From Hermodice carunculata (taxonomy: Eukaryota; Annelida; Polychaeta; Eunicida; Amphinomidae), in contig OZ026618.1 of the NCBI GenBank assembly GCA_964020975.1, forward strand, positions 39,932,446-39,996,445: 64,000 bases of DNA. The letters are read 5' to 3'. Of this stretch, positions 47,636 through 60,200 are shown in pieces. The notes beneath the pieces are model-generated. The model saw nothing but the letters and a program-made list of their open reading frames with translations. It was not told the origin of the DNA and ran no database searches. The position numbers were made by a program, and so were the translations under genes. How positions within the stretch are numbered: position 1 is the first letter of the stretch; each line of letters starts with the position of its first letter.

Positions 47636-48876
47636 GAGACTGCGAGCAAGATTGCGTTAACAATTTTCCTATAACTTCGGGAACCAAGGAAAAATATCAA
47701 ATATGCATTTATTCTTGTGACTGATATTTCCTGGCCCAAATCTTACGGAAAACTGTATGCTACGTGCAAGGCATGTATTATATAGTTATTGTTTTTCCGT
47801 GCATGTCTTGAAATCGAACCTGTTTATTGAAACATTTACGTACTACCATGTGCGTTGTCAATGTTGTTGGCAAGTACAATAATTTTGAAAATCACAATTT
47901 CTTACATTTTACCAGTCAGATAAGCGTATACCGTTGAATAATATTTAACACATTGAGAACATGCTTCCCCTGATTTATAACATACCGGTATACTCTACTC
48001 ACATATACTGGGGGGGGGGGGGGGGGGGGGGGGTGTCGACCTGGCTGATATACTTTTTCATATTGACCATGATTTATTTCTCTTCTGTAATATCTCATCC
48101 ATTCACAAAAAAAAAAAAAATTAAATCACTTAAAATGAGGCAATATAGTAATGTTTTGAAGCCCCGGAAATCTATATTATGGGCACGAATAAAGGTTTTA
48201 TTGTCATCTTTGGATCAGAGGACATTGCAAAAAGACAGGATAAGCATATTTTATTATAATGGGCCTGAGTTATGCTGATCCGAGGCAATGATGACAGACA
48301 TTATTGCATGGACAGACTAATTATTTTTCCAGTCACAAGTAAGAATGTAAATTCTTCTTAAGAAAGAAGAAGTGCTTTAGTCTGTGGTATGAAAAATAGG
48401 TGTTAGGGCTTATTCGTCGGTTGAAAATCCATAAATTTAACATACTTTTTTCTAGGCAATATTATGAAAACACCGTGGCCCATAACACATACATCTTGGC
48501 ATTTTACAGGGGATTTTACGCTAGCCTAAGTCACATTATGCAATATAGTTTTAAATGCGCTGCCTGTAAGTATGGCGGTCCACAACTACTGCGATCCCAT
48601 AAGCCTTCATTCAATGTGGCTGCTGGTGAAACCCCCTATTCAACCTAATTGCTATTATGTAATCAGCGAGACAAAATATAAGTCAATAGATATGGGGCTC
48701 CGATTTGGTTTATCCAGTAACCTTTCTTTTCAAATTTAAACGAAAATGTCGCAATCATGGTAATTTAGAGAAAATGCTATATTGAATTGACACATTGATC
48801 ATAAAAATTGTCTGACAGAAAGTGAACTCGTGCATCTCTCTTGTAACATGGCTGGGTGTTAGTGTGCAGTGATCAA
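47636..48876. other. No gene recognised; contains a G23 tract
   Basis: Non-coding, with a homopolymer of about 23 G at 48011-48033. The poly-Gly and poly-Pro ORFs across it are artefacts. Confidence 0.5.
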
Positions 48877-48897
48877 TATATATAAATAAATAAATAA

Positions 48898-48991
<94 letters not shown>
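48877..48991. repeat. (TAAA)n/(TA)n microsatellite
   Basis: Short TAAA repeats followed by about 44 TA dinucleotides. Confidence 0.95.
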
Positions 48992-48993
<2 letters not shown>

Positions 48994-50533
48994 TTATTCG
49001 TACGTAACAAGTACACATGGTATCGATGGGAAAAAAATGCAGAGAAAACGGTCAGTACAAAATGGCTGGCTTTAAAGAATGTTGGACTTGGGTAGGGTAA
49101 AAGAGAAATGAGGGTAAAATATATATAACTTGGTAGCTAAGGTGTACACATCACAATAGACATTGCATTTCCTGAGATATCTGTATACAGATACTTTTCA
49201 CCCATTTCAACAATGTCACTATTTCTTTTTTTATCCAATTTTCAAATTTGATGTCCACTTTTCCCTTCCTATTAACGCTTACTGTCATGACCTACACCAA
49301 CCTTGTTTTACTGCTGGACCCTGGAGATAAAAACTGTCTATTCTTCCAAATTCTGTGTGCACTTATTTTTCGTGGCCCATTATTTAACATTCATTGTTAC
49401 CGTTGTGTTATATAAAGTTTAGTCTCTCTTTTGAGTACTAAGAGGAGGGAAGAGACATTTGTTTGTCTTTTAGCTTATCGTGAGAATGAATTAAACCTTA
49501 AAAGAAAACTTCAAATCCACATTTCATGATTCCAGTGTAATCTTCCTAGCTGATGTATAATGTCAAATTCGAAAGGCTTCGCGCCCCAATCCATTTCCCT
49601 TTCTTCTGCTTTACAGAAGTCCTTTAACCATCCGAACAAGAAGTTCTTCTCAGGAAAATCTCAGATGATAGATTTTAAAAGCACTCTGCCACTTGTTTAA
49701 ATAAGTAGATAAGGGAGCAATAGTGAGAGGACAGTAACGTTGGATAAAGTTCCTTTTGTAAAGGAAGCAAGATCTTGTCTCTGACGCCATGTTGCAATTC
49801 GTGCTAATTCAACACACAGGGAAGCTTTCTTTCAAACCATTGTTACCATAACATATCATGAAAACTCTTTAGTTATTCTCAAGCTCTGTACTTATAAGAG
49901 CCAATGTGTGTTTCAAATAGGAAAACTAGGTTACAAATATATGTAACACTGAGAAATACCTGTTATATTCTTGCGCCAGTTGTCTCGTCTTTTTTTAACC
50001 CTAGATATTCCTATTAGGACTGCGATATATCCCATGAATCAAGTCTAGGTTTAATAATTTATAGGGGCTAGCCACCTGCTGTTAATATAAAATCAGTGTC
50101 ATGTTCAAACTGTCCTAGGGCAGCTAGGCGAAGTGTGGGGGACATATCTTCACAAAATATAGGTCACTATGTTAAGCATATTGGTTATTCATGACTTATG
50201 TGGAAGTATTACCAGCTGAAACATAAGGTCTGCTTGTATTGACTTCCAGCCATAACTTAAATTAAGGCTCAGCTCAGCTGCACCCTGGTTAAGACTTATG
50301 TTTAGATGCGTATGTGAAGATCAGCTTGACATGAGATTTTCAGACAATATTTTAGAATGATGGTTCGATAAATTGTTCTGGAGACTAGGCTTGGGACCTA
50401 CATTATTATACTGTTTTGGAGATTAAATGTTGTTTGCAGTTCCTGTCTTTAAATTGTATGGATGGTACAGAAAGATAATTAGTGGATTTCATATCTTGGT
50501 GAAATTGCTACCAATTGGGGTTATCACTCATAC
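48992..50533. other. No gene recognised
   Basis: Non-coding. If the promoter-like cluster at 50640-50700 is real, this stretch would be the first intron of its gene on the minus strand. No downstream exon was recognised. Confidence 0.4.
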
Positions 50534-50586
50534 TTGACAACGAGCGATGCTGCGGGCTGTGCGTGGCTTGTCAATGTTGTATACAT
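50534..50586 (-). CDS. Possible first coding exon (17 codons plus a donor)
   Basis: On the minus strand, an ATG at 50586 opens MYTTLTSHAQPAASLVV and runs into a good donor (GTCAA|GTATGAGT) after 50534. It lies about 55-60 bases downstream of a TATA-like box and upstream CRE- and NRF-1-like sites in the right order. No second exon was found and the peptide is unremarkable, so this is a suggestion from promoter context, not homology. Confidence 0.3.
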
Positions 50587-50639
50587 CGTCACGGTCGAGC
50601 AGCCCACGTGTTACCCGCATTTATCCCGGGGCCAATTGC

Positions 50640-50700
50640 TCGATTATAAAGGCCCCTCTAGGGAGTATTGATTGGTGACGTCAAAAACGCATGCGCAGTA
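50640..50700 (-). promoter_or_regulatory. Promoter-like cluster: NRF-1, CRE, CCAAT and TATA
   Basis: Read on the minus strand the order is TGCGCATGCG (NRF-1-like, 50697-50688), TGACGTCA (perfect CRE, 50683-50676), CCAAT (50675-50671), then CTTTATAAT (TATA-like, about 50651-50643). Spacing fits a start of transcription near 50615. The stretch around it (about 50545-50760) is clearly richer in G+C than its neighbours. Confidence 0.5.
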
Positions 50701-51136
50701 GTTGCCTAGCACAAGGGAATTCCCTCTGAATGTCTAATTATAGGCGGCAGCCGAGCAAAAACCTTCATGAAATATTGTGAGTTATCCTAGTTGAAATGAT
50801 GGATAGTCACTGCAAATTGTGACCGCAAATTTAAGTAATAATCAACCTATAATGAAATCACGTGGTGTACGTTTCCTGGGATGCGATGGCTAAATTCTAG
50901 CGGGTCCAGTGTCCCGTTTTTTGCGTGCGGGATGCAATATATTGAGTCCGGTAAATGCCTGATATTGACAATAAATATGAATAGAACATAATTGTATATT
51001 TTAGACCACTGTATTCTACATGCAATATGCTGCAATGGATCTATTATGTAGTCCCAGTGGGTCAGCTTGAAATTCACTGTCGTTGCTAACATTTGCCTGT
51101 ATGACGCAACATGAATCTCGACTTTGTTCCTCTGTT
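50701..51136. other. No gene recognised
   Basis: Non-coding sequence upstream of the promoter-like cluster. Confidence 0.4.
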
Positions 51137-51275
51137 CGATATTGCCAAGACTTCTATACCACAGCTGCCAGCCTAGTCCATGGTCTACCAACACTGTTGC
51201 CTGGTCATAGACCTGCTGTAACACGTATTATCAAAGTGTACCTGCATGTTTTGGGTAGCAGTTTTACGGCCGGTG
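51137..51275 (+). repeat. Dispersed repeat, copy B (partner at 44821-44995)
   Basis: Shares GCCACAGCT-type (ACCACAGCTGCCAGC), CTGTTGCCTGGTC and TATCAAAGTGTACCTGC blocks with the minus strand of 44821-44995. A T tract of about 18 follows (51277-51294). Confidence 0.5.
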
Positions 51276-51294
51276 TTTTTTTTTTTTTTTTTTG

Positions 51295-52504
51295 ACCAGC
51301 ACCCCAGCGCCAACGCCAAACGGATGTCAACGTAAGCCTGCGAAAATTAAAGACCATTTTTCCACTCCTCTCCACGACCACTTCACGACCTGGCTTGTTA
51401 TAGCTCGACTCTATGACTGCCCCCTCATTTATTTTTAAAATATTTATCAACTGTTTTAATTTTTAACGAATTAACTAAGAAAGGGTCTCATGAAAGACTA
51501 AATGATCTTGAAAATCGGATCAAACCAGCTTTATATAAATTGATGACTAGAAATCCTAAACATACTCTGCCCAATAGGACTTACAGGTATGGCCAAAATA
51601 TTCAATTATATTTAAAGGGAATATGTATATCCCTGGGGGCATGGGTGTGTGTCTGTGTAGTTATGCCAATTCGGGCAAACCTTAATAAATTCCTGAAATT
51701 CCTACTAGGTGTCAAGGGTTTATCATTTGGAAAAAATTATCATCACTAGAAAAAGATCCTGCTTATAGGTCAAAGTTTCAGAACCTTGTGCAGTACGCCA
51801 GCGGCCCTAATCGAAAATCGCTGGATTTTCAACAGGTACAAATAACAGACGACTAAGCTGCTTATCAAAGACAGTCAACGTTCATAATGTTAACATGCCT
51901 TTTCAGGTGAATCTGGCATTTTTACTCTCACAGGGTATTCAAAATTTTCTGGTTCTCAAATGATTGCCCGCCTTGCAAGGTTTGACAAAGTTCAGAACCC
52001 CATTTGTATCCCAGGCGCTTCTGCAAAATATAGCTAAAAAGGGAAAAGTCAAGTTTTGAACCTTCCTTTCGTATCGCAGGAACGCAGATGTATTCCTCCA
52101 GATATAGAGAAAAAACATGTGGATACACTCTGCTGTCAACAAGCTTGTGGCATAGATCTTTCCAAAATAAACGCATGTTGGTCTGAAATCAGCATCACCA
52201 GATAAGCACACATGGTTTACAAAATGTGATGGGATTTTACTTCCAACATCAAAGTTAAATACATACATTGCCCGCCACTGTTCTGTGTGGAGCATGTATT
52301 CTAAGAACTATTCCTCTCACTATAAGATAAAGAATGGCAGACGAGTGGCAGTCAATGCTTAAGGTCAGCATGGTCGCCAAAAAACCTGTAACTGTGCTGA
52401 AAGAGAGAGATTACAGAAGCCATATCGTAAGTATGATCATACAGAGGTACTATGAATGTATGCATGCAAACACGTTGTATGTATGTTTGACTGTATATGT
52501 CACT
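51295..52504. other. No gene recognised; one unclassified minus-strand ORF
   Basis: Downstream flank of the receptor gene. A 118-codon minus-strand ORF (52295-51939) has ordinary composition, several Cys and NFVKPCKAGNH near its end. It could be a leftover exon of a related receptor, but I see no domain. No AATAAA on the minus strand is obvious close to the receptor stop. Confidence 0.35.
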
Positions 52505-55500
52505 TCAAAACGTAAGACCTGCATATCTTAACAAACTTTCACTCACACGAACAAGCAGATACAGATCGTCCCTTGCATAAAGAAATGGGTTAAATATTGC
52601 CGTTAAAGAAACAGAATATACCACGATTATATTGAATATAAAAGGGGAAAGACCTTCACCAGAGCCAGATATAATTCCCATGGAAATTACAGGGCCATTG
52701 AATACTACACTGATGATTATATGAATAGATGCCCATGCATTTAAGTGGCCAATTGTTCTTTTGCGACCAGATTGCTTTTTACTTCTTCTAAGAGCAACGA
52801 CCATGGTAATGTGGCCACACATGATGGCGGAGATGTGACCACTTGCAATGACCAAAGAAGCTAGATGTGCACATGTGAAATGTGATGACGATATTTTATG
52901 TGATAATAGAAGACATGTACTGAATTCTAATGTCGTCCTATCAAGGGAGCATGGCAGGCCAGGCAGTGAAATTATAGATAGGATAAAAAATATGCAAATA
53001 CCAAATAATGCTAAGCAGCAGAATGAATTGGAGGTCAAGCGTCTTGCAGATAAAACAAACACAACTGCAACCATTCGATCAAGTGTTGTAATTATGAGCA
53101 CCCAATGACCCAGAACGAGCGCTAATGAAGAAAATACACTGATTATCCTGCATAAAAGACTGGAACGCCAAAATACATCCATAATGCAATATATTTCCCC
53201 AAATGTATAATCCATAGCTATAATTATAAATAAATAAACGCCAATGATAAGGTCACAACCGCCTAAAAATATCCTAAGTAACTTAGTCTTTTCAATCTGT
53301 CCCAAGAGTGAAAATGTCTGATTGTACAGAACAGCCAAATTGCTCAAAAGAATAAGGGTACACAGAATGCAGATGGTAGCTCTGATGCCCAGAGGTCCCA
53401 ATAATGTCTTGTGGCATGTGACGCTATGCATGGGTGCAAGACATCTGATATGTGAAGGTACTACACAACAAAATTCAGTGCGTATTTCACTCAGTGAAGG
53501 CAAAGTTCTCCAGATTGAAAGGCGTTTTAAGTCATTGTTCATAATATCCAAATACATTAATTTATTTAAACCCTGTACCTTGGCATCATGAATTATTGTG
53601 ATATCGTTTGATGACAGATTTAACAAAGTAATTGGCAACCCACTGAAAGCATCATCAGCTATAAACTCTATATCCAGATTTGCCATGTGTAGGGTCTGCA
53701 TCTGGAAAGACCCAACAAAACTTGATGGTGAGATATGTTTTAAACTATTGCCCGATAACTGTATCACCATCAAGTATTTTAGATCAATGAGTGTAAAACT
53801 GTTGATACAAATAAGTTTATTTGAACGAAGATCTAAATCTATAAGATACGGAAAAATGTGCAGGTGTCTTCTTAAAACTTTGGCAATTAGATTAAAAGAC
53901 AGGTCGAGTGACAAAAGGTAAAAAACAACAAAAGCATTAGAGTGAATAAACTTAATTGAATTCTTACTCAGTGTTAACTTTTTGGTACCTTGGGCAATGG
54001 CAGGTATAGTGGAAAAATCTTTCTCAAAGCAATCGACGGCATTGCCCCAGCATGTGCATTCTGCAGGGCATTTTACATCAAGGCATATCTCTTCATCATC
54101 CCATGTATGAAGACAATGAGTAACCTCGTCACAAACCTCAGACATGTGAAGGCAACTTGTTTGGTTTCTGCAGCGAAAATGAAAAGGGCAACTAATATTT
54201 TCACACAATGTCTCATCTATCCCTGAATCGCAGTCCCATTTCCCATCACATATCCTTCTGATAGCAAGGCAATAGCTCTCAGGGCATTTAAACATACGTG
54301 GACACTCTATGTTCATGCAAGATTGTAGATGATTGCCATCAGGGCAATGTAGAAGTATTCCTTGGTTATCTATTTCAAAGATACAAGTAGCAGAACGTGG
54401 GTGACATTTAAGATGATGCTTATCGGAGCAAGACATCCAGTTAGGGTCCCTACAGTATTGAGTCTGTTTTTCAAGCGTATTAGCTTGCTGGTACTCTGTA
54501 TGATTGATTACAACTGAACCAAACAATAAAGCAATGGGTGGACAGTGGTCTTCATCGTCAAAGCCGGGACAATTACGTTGTCTGTTGCATCGTTTAGAGG
54601 CAGCAATGCATTGGCCAGAGGCACACCGAAAATATGCATGTTCACACGGGCCATGATTCAAAACTTGCCTACCGTGTAAACGACAAGACTCAGGGCAGTT
54701 TTTCTCATCAGTTCCGTCAATGCACTCCTTAGTGAAATCACAAACATAATGCTGCAGTATGCATTCCCCATTACCACACATGAAATGTCCATAGCTACAG
54801 CTCTTCTGCAATGGATACGCATGCAGCTCACACATCACTCCCCGCACCGTTTGATTGGGGTAGAAAGGACTTAATTCAAAATGTATAAAAGGTGGTATTA
54901 TTTTTCCAGGGAAATTATCCATCTGTAAAAACCTGAAGTAATAATACCATGTTCGGTCAACTTTTCTCTTGACGTATTTACTTGCATATGGTTTTGGAGT
55001 GAAGCTCAAATATTGTTCAGATGTAGCATTTAAAACAAAAACGGATCCACCTTTGACACTAAGCCATTTCCATCTGTTAATCAGATGTAGAAATAAAATT
55101 AGGTCGTTTCTTTTAGTGGCTTTCAATGAAGACAATATTTGCCTAAGTTTCATGGGAGAAAAAACAACACCAAAAAACCCCTCAAAACTGGCTTCTTTTG
55201 CTCTGTGAAGAAGATTGAAGAAATATTTACTGTAAGGTAGAGAGGTAATATTGCTAGACTCCTGGGTGCAGACGTACCTGGCAAATGAAATATCCATCAC
55301 CGGCCCTGAGAGAAAGTAAAGCCGCAAGCATTTATCTATTAGGATGAACCACTGTTTCAGACATTGGTTGCGGCCAATATGTGCTAGTCTTGTTTGTTTC
55401 ATTTGACTTAAATGTCTACCAGGATAAGATGCCAGCATACTGTCACATATAAATCCCGAATGATGTAGTTTCTTAAAACAGGGTACAGATACCCAATGAA

Positions 55501-55720
55501 ATCCAGAATATCGTGATATCGGTATCATTGCAGTGCACCTGTTTTCATGTGTCCATCGTGGCTGTTGAGTGTTATAGGATTCTTTCAAGTCATCATCCAG
55601 TTTATTCACATAGTTTGCGCCATCTCGTATATGCAAAATTGGGTCCATATTCTTACCACTGGGAATATGCCAATCAGTGAAAGTTACTGGGCAATTGTTT
55701 ATCCATTTGACAATGTTTTT
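52505..55720 (-). CDS. Receptor gene, 3' exon: lectin end, LDLa, LRR and seven-helix domain
   Basis: The exon starts after the acceptor CCTTTCACCAG and is open for 1,071 codons to the stop at 52505. Residues 1-92 finish a C-type lectin domain (KNIVKWINNCPVTFTDWHIP, then CTAM, then HWVSVPC and FIC). Residues about 125-305 may be a second, divergent one (RWKWLSVKGGS, VMCELHA). About five LDLa modules follow (305-545), most with CDxxxxC..DE calcium residues, then a Cys-rich LRR cap (CPAECTCWGNAVDC) and about seven leucine-rich repeats (570-745). The hinge is CCVVPSHIRCLAP. The seven helices carry the LGR-type GGCDLIIGVYLFIII (helix 2), LDRM in place of DRY (helix 3) and NPFLY (helix 7), with a short tail. 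This is the layout of GRL101/relaxin-type receptors, which signal through G proteins at the plasma membrane. No internal stop. Confidence 0.9.
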   Translation of the reverse strand, partial: KNIVKWINNCPVTFTDWHIPSGKNMDPILHIRDGANYVNKLDDDLKESYNTQQPRWTHENRCTAMIPISRYSGFHWVSVPCFKKLHHSGFICDSMLASYPGRHLSQMKQTRLAHIGRNQCLKQWFILIDKCLRLYFLSGPVMDISFARYVCTQESSNITSLPYSKYFFNLLHRAKEASFEGFFGVVFSPMKLRQILSSLKATKRNDLILFLHLINRWKWLSVKGGSVFVLNATSEQYLSFTPKPYASKYVKRKVDRTWYYYFRFLQMDNFPGKIIPPFIHFELSPFYPNQTVRGVMCELHAYPLQKSCSYGHFMCGNGECILQHYVCDFTKECIDGTDEKNCPESCRLHGRQVLNHGPCEHAYFRCASGQCIAASKRCNRQRNCPGFDDEDHCPPIALLFGSVVINHTEYQQANTLEKQTQYCRDPNWMSCSDKHHLKCHPRSATCIFEIDNQGILLHCPDGNHLQSCMNIECPRMFKCPESYCLAIRRICDGKWDCDSGIDETLCENISCPFHFRCRNQTSCLHMSEVCDEVTHCLHTWDDEEICLDVKCPAECTCWGNAVDCFEKDFSTIPAIAQGTKKLTLSKNSIKFIHSNAFVVFYLLSLDLSFNLIAKVLRRHLHIFPYLIDLDLRSNKLICINSFTLIDLKYLMVIQLSGNSLKHISPSSFVGSFQMQTLHMANLDIEFIADDAFSGLPITLLNLSSNDITIIHDAKVQGLNKLMYLDIMNNDLKRLSIWRTLPSLSEIRTEFCCVVPSHIRCLAPMHSVTCHKTLLGPLGIRATICILCTLILLSNLAVLYNQTFSLLGQIEKTKLLRIFLGGCDLIIGVYLFIIIAMDYTFGEIYCIMDVFWRSSLLCRIISVFSSLALVLGHWVLIITTLDRMVAVVFVLSARRLTSNSFCCLALFGICIFFILSIISLPGLPCSLDRTTLEFSTCLLLSHKISSSHFTCAHLASLVIASGHISAIMCGHITMVVALRRSKKQSGRKRTIGHLNAWASIHIIISVVFNGPVISMGIISGSGEGLSPFIFNIIVVYSVSLTAIFNPFLYARDDLYLLVRVSESLLRYAGLTF

Positions 55721-57252
55721 CTGGTGAAAGGAATTGAAAATTTACATGTAAGATTTATCTAATAGCTAAAAAAACTTAAACTTAAAAAACAAACAAATGA
55801 AATTATAGAGTATGCACCCATAGATGCACCCGGCTGGGGCGGAAGAAGGGGTGGGGGTGCGAGTGGAGTTTAGACAAAGTGACCTACGAAGACACAAAAC
55901 ATAACGTTTTGGCAGACCATTGTAAAAATTGACAAGGTATGCTCTTTAAATGAGTATTTCCGCTTGCACGGCCCCGGATATCAGAAAACAAAAAAGGAAA
56001 AAAGGAGACAGTTCAATTTATGGGAGGTCTGTGCTAGATCCACATGTGGTCCATGCATTGTATAACAACGTTTCGCCAATTGTTTGGAGTCCTAAAGGTA
56101 GGTGCAGGCCAATGGTTATAATTCTGCATTTACCTTACATGTGTTGACCTCTCAATAACGACTATACCTTCCTGCCTAATAATAATTAATGAAACATTGA
56201 TTCGAAACCATTGCATAAACGGAAGTTGTCCTACTTATAAAAATGCGGATTACACAGTTAATAGAGATGATAAGAACGGAGCCGGCATATTAACATGCCA
56301 CAATGGATGATTAAATAACACCTGGTTGTGTTTAGGACATTTGCTTCTTTTAAGTGTTAGGAATTTAGTCACTTGTTCCAGAACATGGATAAAATATAGT
56401 AGACCATGATTGAATATTTACATTTGCTATTTTGTGAGCATTGAAAGAATAGGGCAAATAGAAGTTCAAGTATCGATAAATGCTATAGCTATCTCACAAA
56501 GAAAACAAATCATTTACCATCAAGTAATAGATTGCCATGCATGTTATCATTCCAGGATTACCTGTATAACTTAGATGTAATACCCTAAGGAAATACACTT
56601 AAGTGTAATTAATGCTGTTATCCAGTTGTTAACAGTTATGGAACGAACAAGGAAACATGTATACATTTATGTATGTTCGTATGGACGTACGCACGTGCAT
56701 ACACATATATGTGCTTTTTATCCTTCTTGAAACAAGTGTTTTACTAGTTCTGTTTTCCAAGTACGCAGGGCCAGGGCCTGATAATTGTCCAAATGCGTGA
56801 TTTATTCAGCTGAACTCTCCCGGACAGGATTTTTTTAATGCTACTTGACTAGAGTTTCACTAAAATCTAAATTGTTCCCTGGTTTCTATCAATATATAAA
56901 CGGGGTGCTTGTGTTTTTTTTTTAATAGAAAAAGTAAATAATATTGTTTTAATTGTAATGGGTTTGTCAATCTTCATGCAAGAAAAGTTCACATTTAAAA
57001 TGAAAGTACTTTCAATATATTATGATTTGTTTCGATGTCTCAGGAAAATGGAGTTTTGTTAAGACTAGACTTCATTATTAAGAATGTTTAATTATAAAAC
57101 TTCTTATGCCTATACCTGTTTAATTAATGTAACCATAGGCTGCAAAAGCGTTAATAACAAAGTTTCAATGGTGTCTTGGGTGTAAATAAAATGCTGAGGT
57201 AAATGTTTTTGTTGCTGTCTCTTGTTACACAACTAAAAAAATGTATACTCAC
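55721..57252 (-). other. Phase-0 intron of the receptor gene
   Basis: Donor GACAAA|GTGAGTAT at 57253/57252 and acceptor TTCCTTTCACCAG at 55721. Joining gives IYIGLFLDK then KNIVKWINNCPVTFTDW, an uninterrupted lectin fold (IGL then WxxxxPVxFTxW). Length 1,532 nt. No exon or repeat was recognised inside it. Confidence 0.85.
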
Positions 57253-60200
57253 TTTGTCAAGAAACAGGCCTATGTAAATGACAGCTGCAACAAACATGTC
57301 ATAAGTGAAACAGTACCACTGCAGCAATTGAATTGTACGTTCACTGTTGATCACAGCCAAATGTGAACCAAAATGTTTGCATATAAGTTGTGCTGCATTC
57401 CAGCTGTAAAAGGTAAATTCTCTCAAAACAAATTTAGCATACATAACTGGGTATCTCCATTCAATGCCACCCAAGTAAATACTCATTAGTGCAATATTAT
57501 AATTGGGTAGCATGTCCTCATAAAATAAAACTTGGTCCAGTTCTTCAAATGAAAATGATATAACTAGGCTATGTTTCTTCATGTTATCAATTGTAACCGC
57601 CTGACTGATGTAAATGTTGTGTTGAACTCTAAATGGTATGACATGCATTCCATTCCAAGTAAAGTTCACGTGAGACGTGATTATCCATGTGAATTTCATA
57701 TATTCAATTGCCCTTAACTTAAAATGCGTAATACATATATTGTACTTTGAACCAAACCTCTGTACAACACGTATGGTGACAATTCCAATATCCCAAGGAA
57801 ATTGTTTCCGTCGAAAATTAACATATTGTAAATGTATCATTAAATTTTTAATACTGGATGCAATATGTATTGAAAAACAGGATGATAAATTTGACGACAA
57901 ATCAAATCGCCCGCTGCTTCCAGGAAAGTAATTGCTACATTTTTCATAATACTCTGAAGAGTATATATACAGCCAGGAGTTCCCCAGACCGCATTCATAC
58001 TGCATGCGCATAAGTACTGCCTCTGCATGATATTTTACAGAGAAATATTGGGTACTCTGATTGAATAGGTAATCACGAGAACCATCCATATCAGTCCTGC
58101 GCAAGCGTTCACAGCCTTGAAAATCTATCGCCTTTAACCAAAAATGAAAGCTTATTTTTTCAAATGTTCTCTTGATGCCCCGTTGTATTGTGCTGGTTAC
58201 GCATGCAAACGATGAAGCAGCGTGTTCACTGTAATAAATGCTGTCATCAACTGGTATTTGTTGCAGAATGTAACAGCTTACCAACTTCCGTTGTATGATA
58301 ATATGATGCATGAATCCAACAGTTCCCGAATCACAGTTCGTACTTGATGATCCACGTTGCTGCGTTTTTAGAAAAGCATTATAGGATTTTGGCAGTGGAG
58401 ACGAACATATTTGAACTATTCCTGGACAGACAGATACGTCTACGTGAATTGACATGTCCAGAAATAAATCAGGAATGTTGGAGTAGTAAAAATATAGCAG
58501 TATCTTACTCATAGTCGTAAATGAATTGATTGACATGTTTCTGGCTACCAGAGGCCACGCCTTGCAGAAAGGTCCCAATTGCCGCGGTGATGTTCCATAA
58601 TTATCTACGAAACCAAATCCTCCCCAGACACATGCATTGTCTGTGCTACCCTTCCATTCACTGAAAAAGATATTCACTTTGATGTATTTCTCAACTTTTC
58701 CGATGAAGAGTATCTGTCTTATGCTTGTCTCCAGGGTCCATAAGTTAATGTTACTGAATGACCTATGAAAGGTTCGATACAAAGTCAAGTTTCTGATGTA
58801 AATTAGGTTCAGTGTGGCTTTTGTTTTTTTAAAAGCTGACAGTTTATTGTGTATGGCTCCCTCCCCTAATGTGCCGACACAGCATATAATGATTGTTACA
58901 TAAAAACGTGTTGATATCATACATTTTCGCATCTGTACATGAATTAAACTGTATTGTTTCTGGAATAGGAAAAATGAATCCTTTACATACAAACCATCAA
59001 CTATCACCATTCTCCATGGTAATTCAGGTAATAATGCTCCTCGACTTTTTATCATGTAAACAAAATTTACTTGTCCACGTATATTATACACAAGATAAGT
59101 GTTGTGTTTGACCCTCTGTCCTGTTATTCTTCGTAGCATGCGCTCCAGTATAATGACAGACTCTAACTTAATGAAAGTTTTTATTGCTTTGTACTGGCGC
59201 ATCACTTGTTGGTATCGGAGTAGCATAAATGTTTTGCGGTGACCTGTCACCGAAAACAACCATATGTACACACCCGTTAATGTATGATTTAAAGGCCTTT
59301 GGAAAATAATGTCACACAAATACAAATTATAGAGATCTCTATATCCTTGTTTTTGCTTAATTTCCCTTATGTTGACAAATGCTCCCTCACATTTGGGATA
59401 GTGATTAGGGATGTCTACTTCTAAGATGAACAACTGGTGAAAGGTATTTTGTGATGGCCTTAATACCCAAAAGAGTGATATTCGATATGAGCTGTATTGT
59501 TTTCTATAGTGCAGAGTCCCACATGGTTTCATAAGTACGATTGCTTTCGTTTTTCTTGCTACAGGGTTTGTATTTATAACACTGAGACATTGATGTAGAA
59601 ACCGTCCATTGCACAAAAGCAGAACCATACTTTTTTGTTGATAATTGCTATTCAAACAAGAAAATTTGTGAAAACAAAACCAAAGAGCGTGCACGACGTA
59701 AATGGGTTGTTGCGTAGTACTCACTTTCTGAGCATTGTATAAAAAGGCTGCGAAATATACAATGTGTGTGCGGACTTTGGGGACCAGGGATACACGCGTG
59801 CCACACTTTACCTGAATATACTTGAAAAGTAAAAGTATTTCATTACTGGTCGATATAAGTGTTACCTGATTTATGATATTACATATGCGAATCAAAAGTG
59901 GCCTGCTTATGTCAGTTCCATCATAAACAACAAGAGAGTCACCTCTACAGTGATAGCTGTGAGTAAATGTTCCCTTTTGCAATGTGGCGTTTATCACCAG
60001 TAAAGGATGCACGCGAATCAGAAGAGAAGAGTTTAAAAACCAAAATTTATATTTGCAAGGTGGCATCACTATGTTAGCCAGTGGTAAGTTATAAACCGTA
60101 TGACTATCTTTTAAGTATTTGTAAGTAGATATATCTCTGGTAGCCACAAAACATTCACAGTTGTACAATACATCAGCAGGATAATCATCTATTGCCAAGC

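Noticed and set aside
52848-55208. Several plus-strand ORFs of 65-107 codons inside the receptor exon
   Set aside because: They are antisense shadows of a long, domain-supported minus-strand exon.
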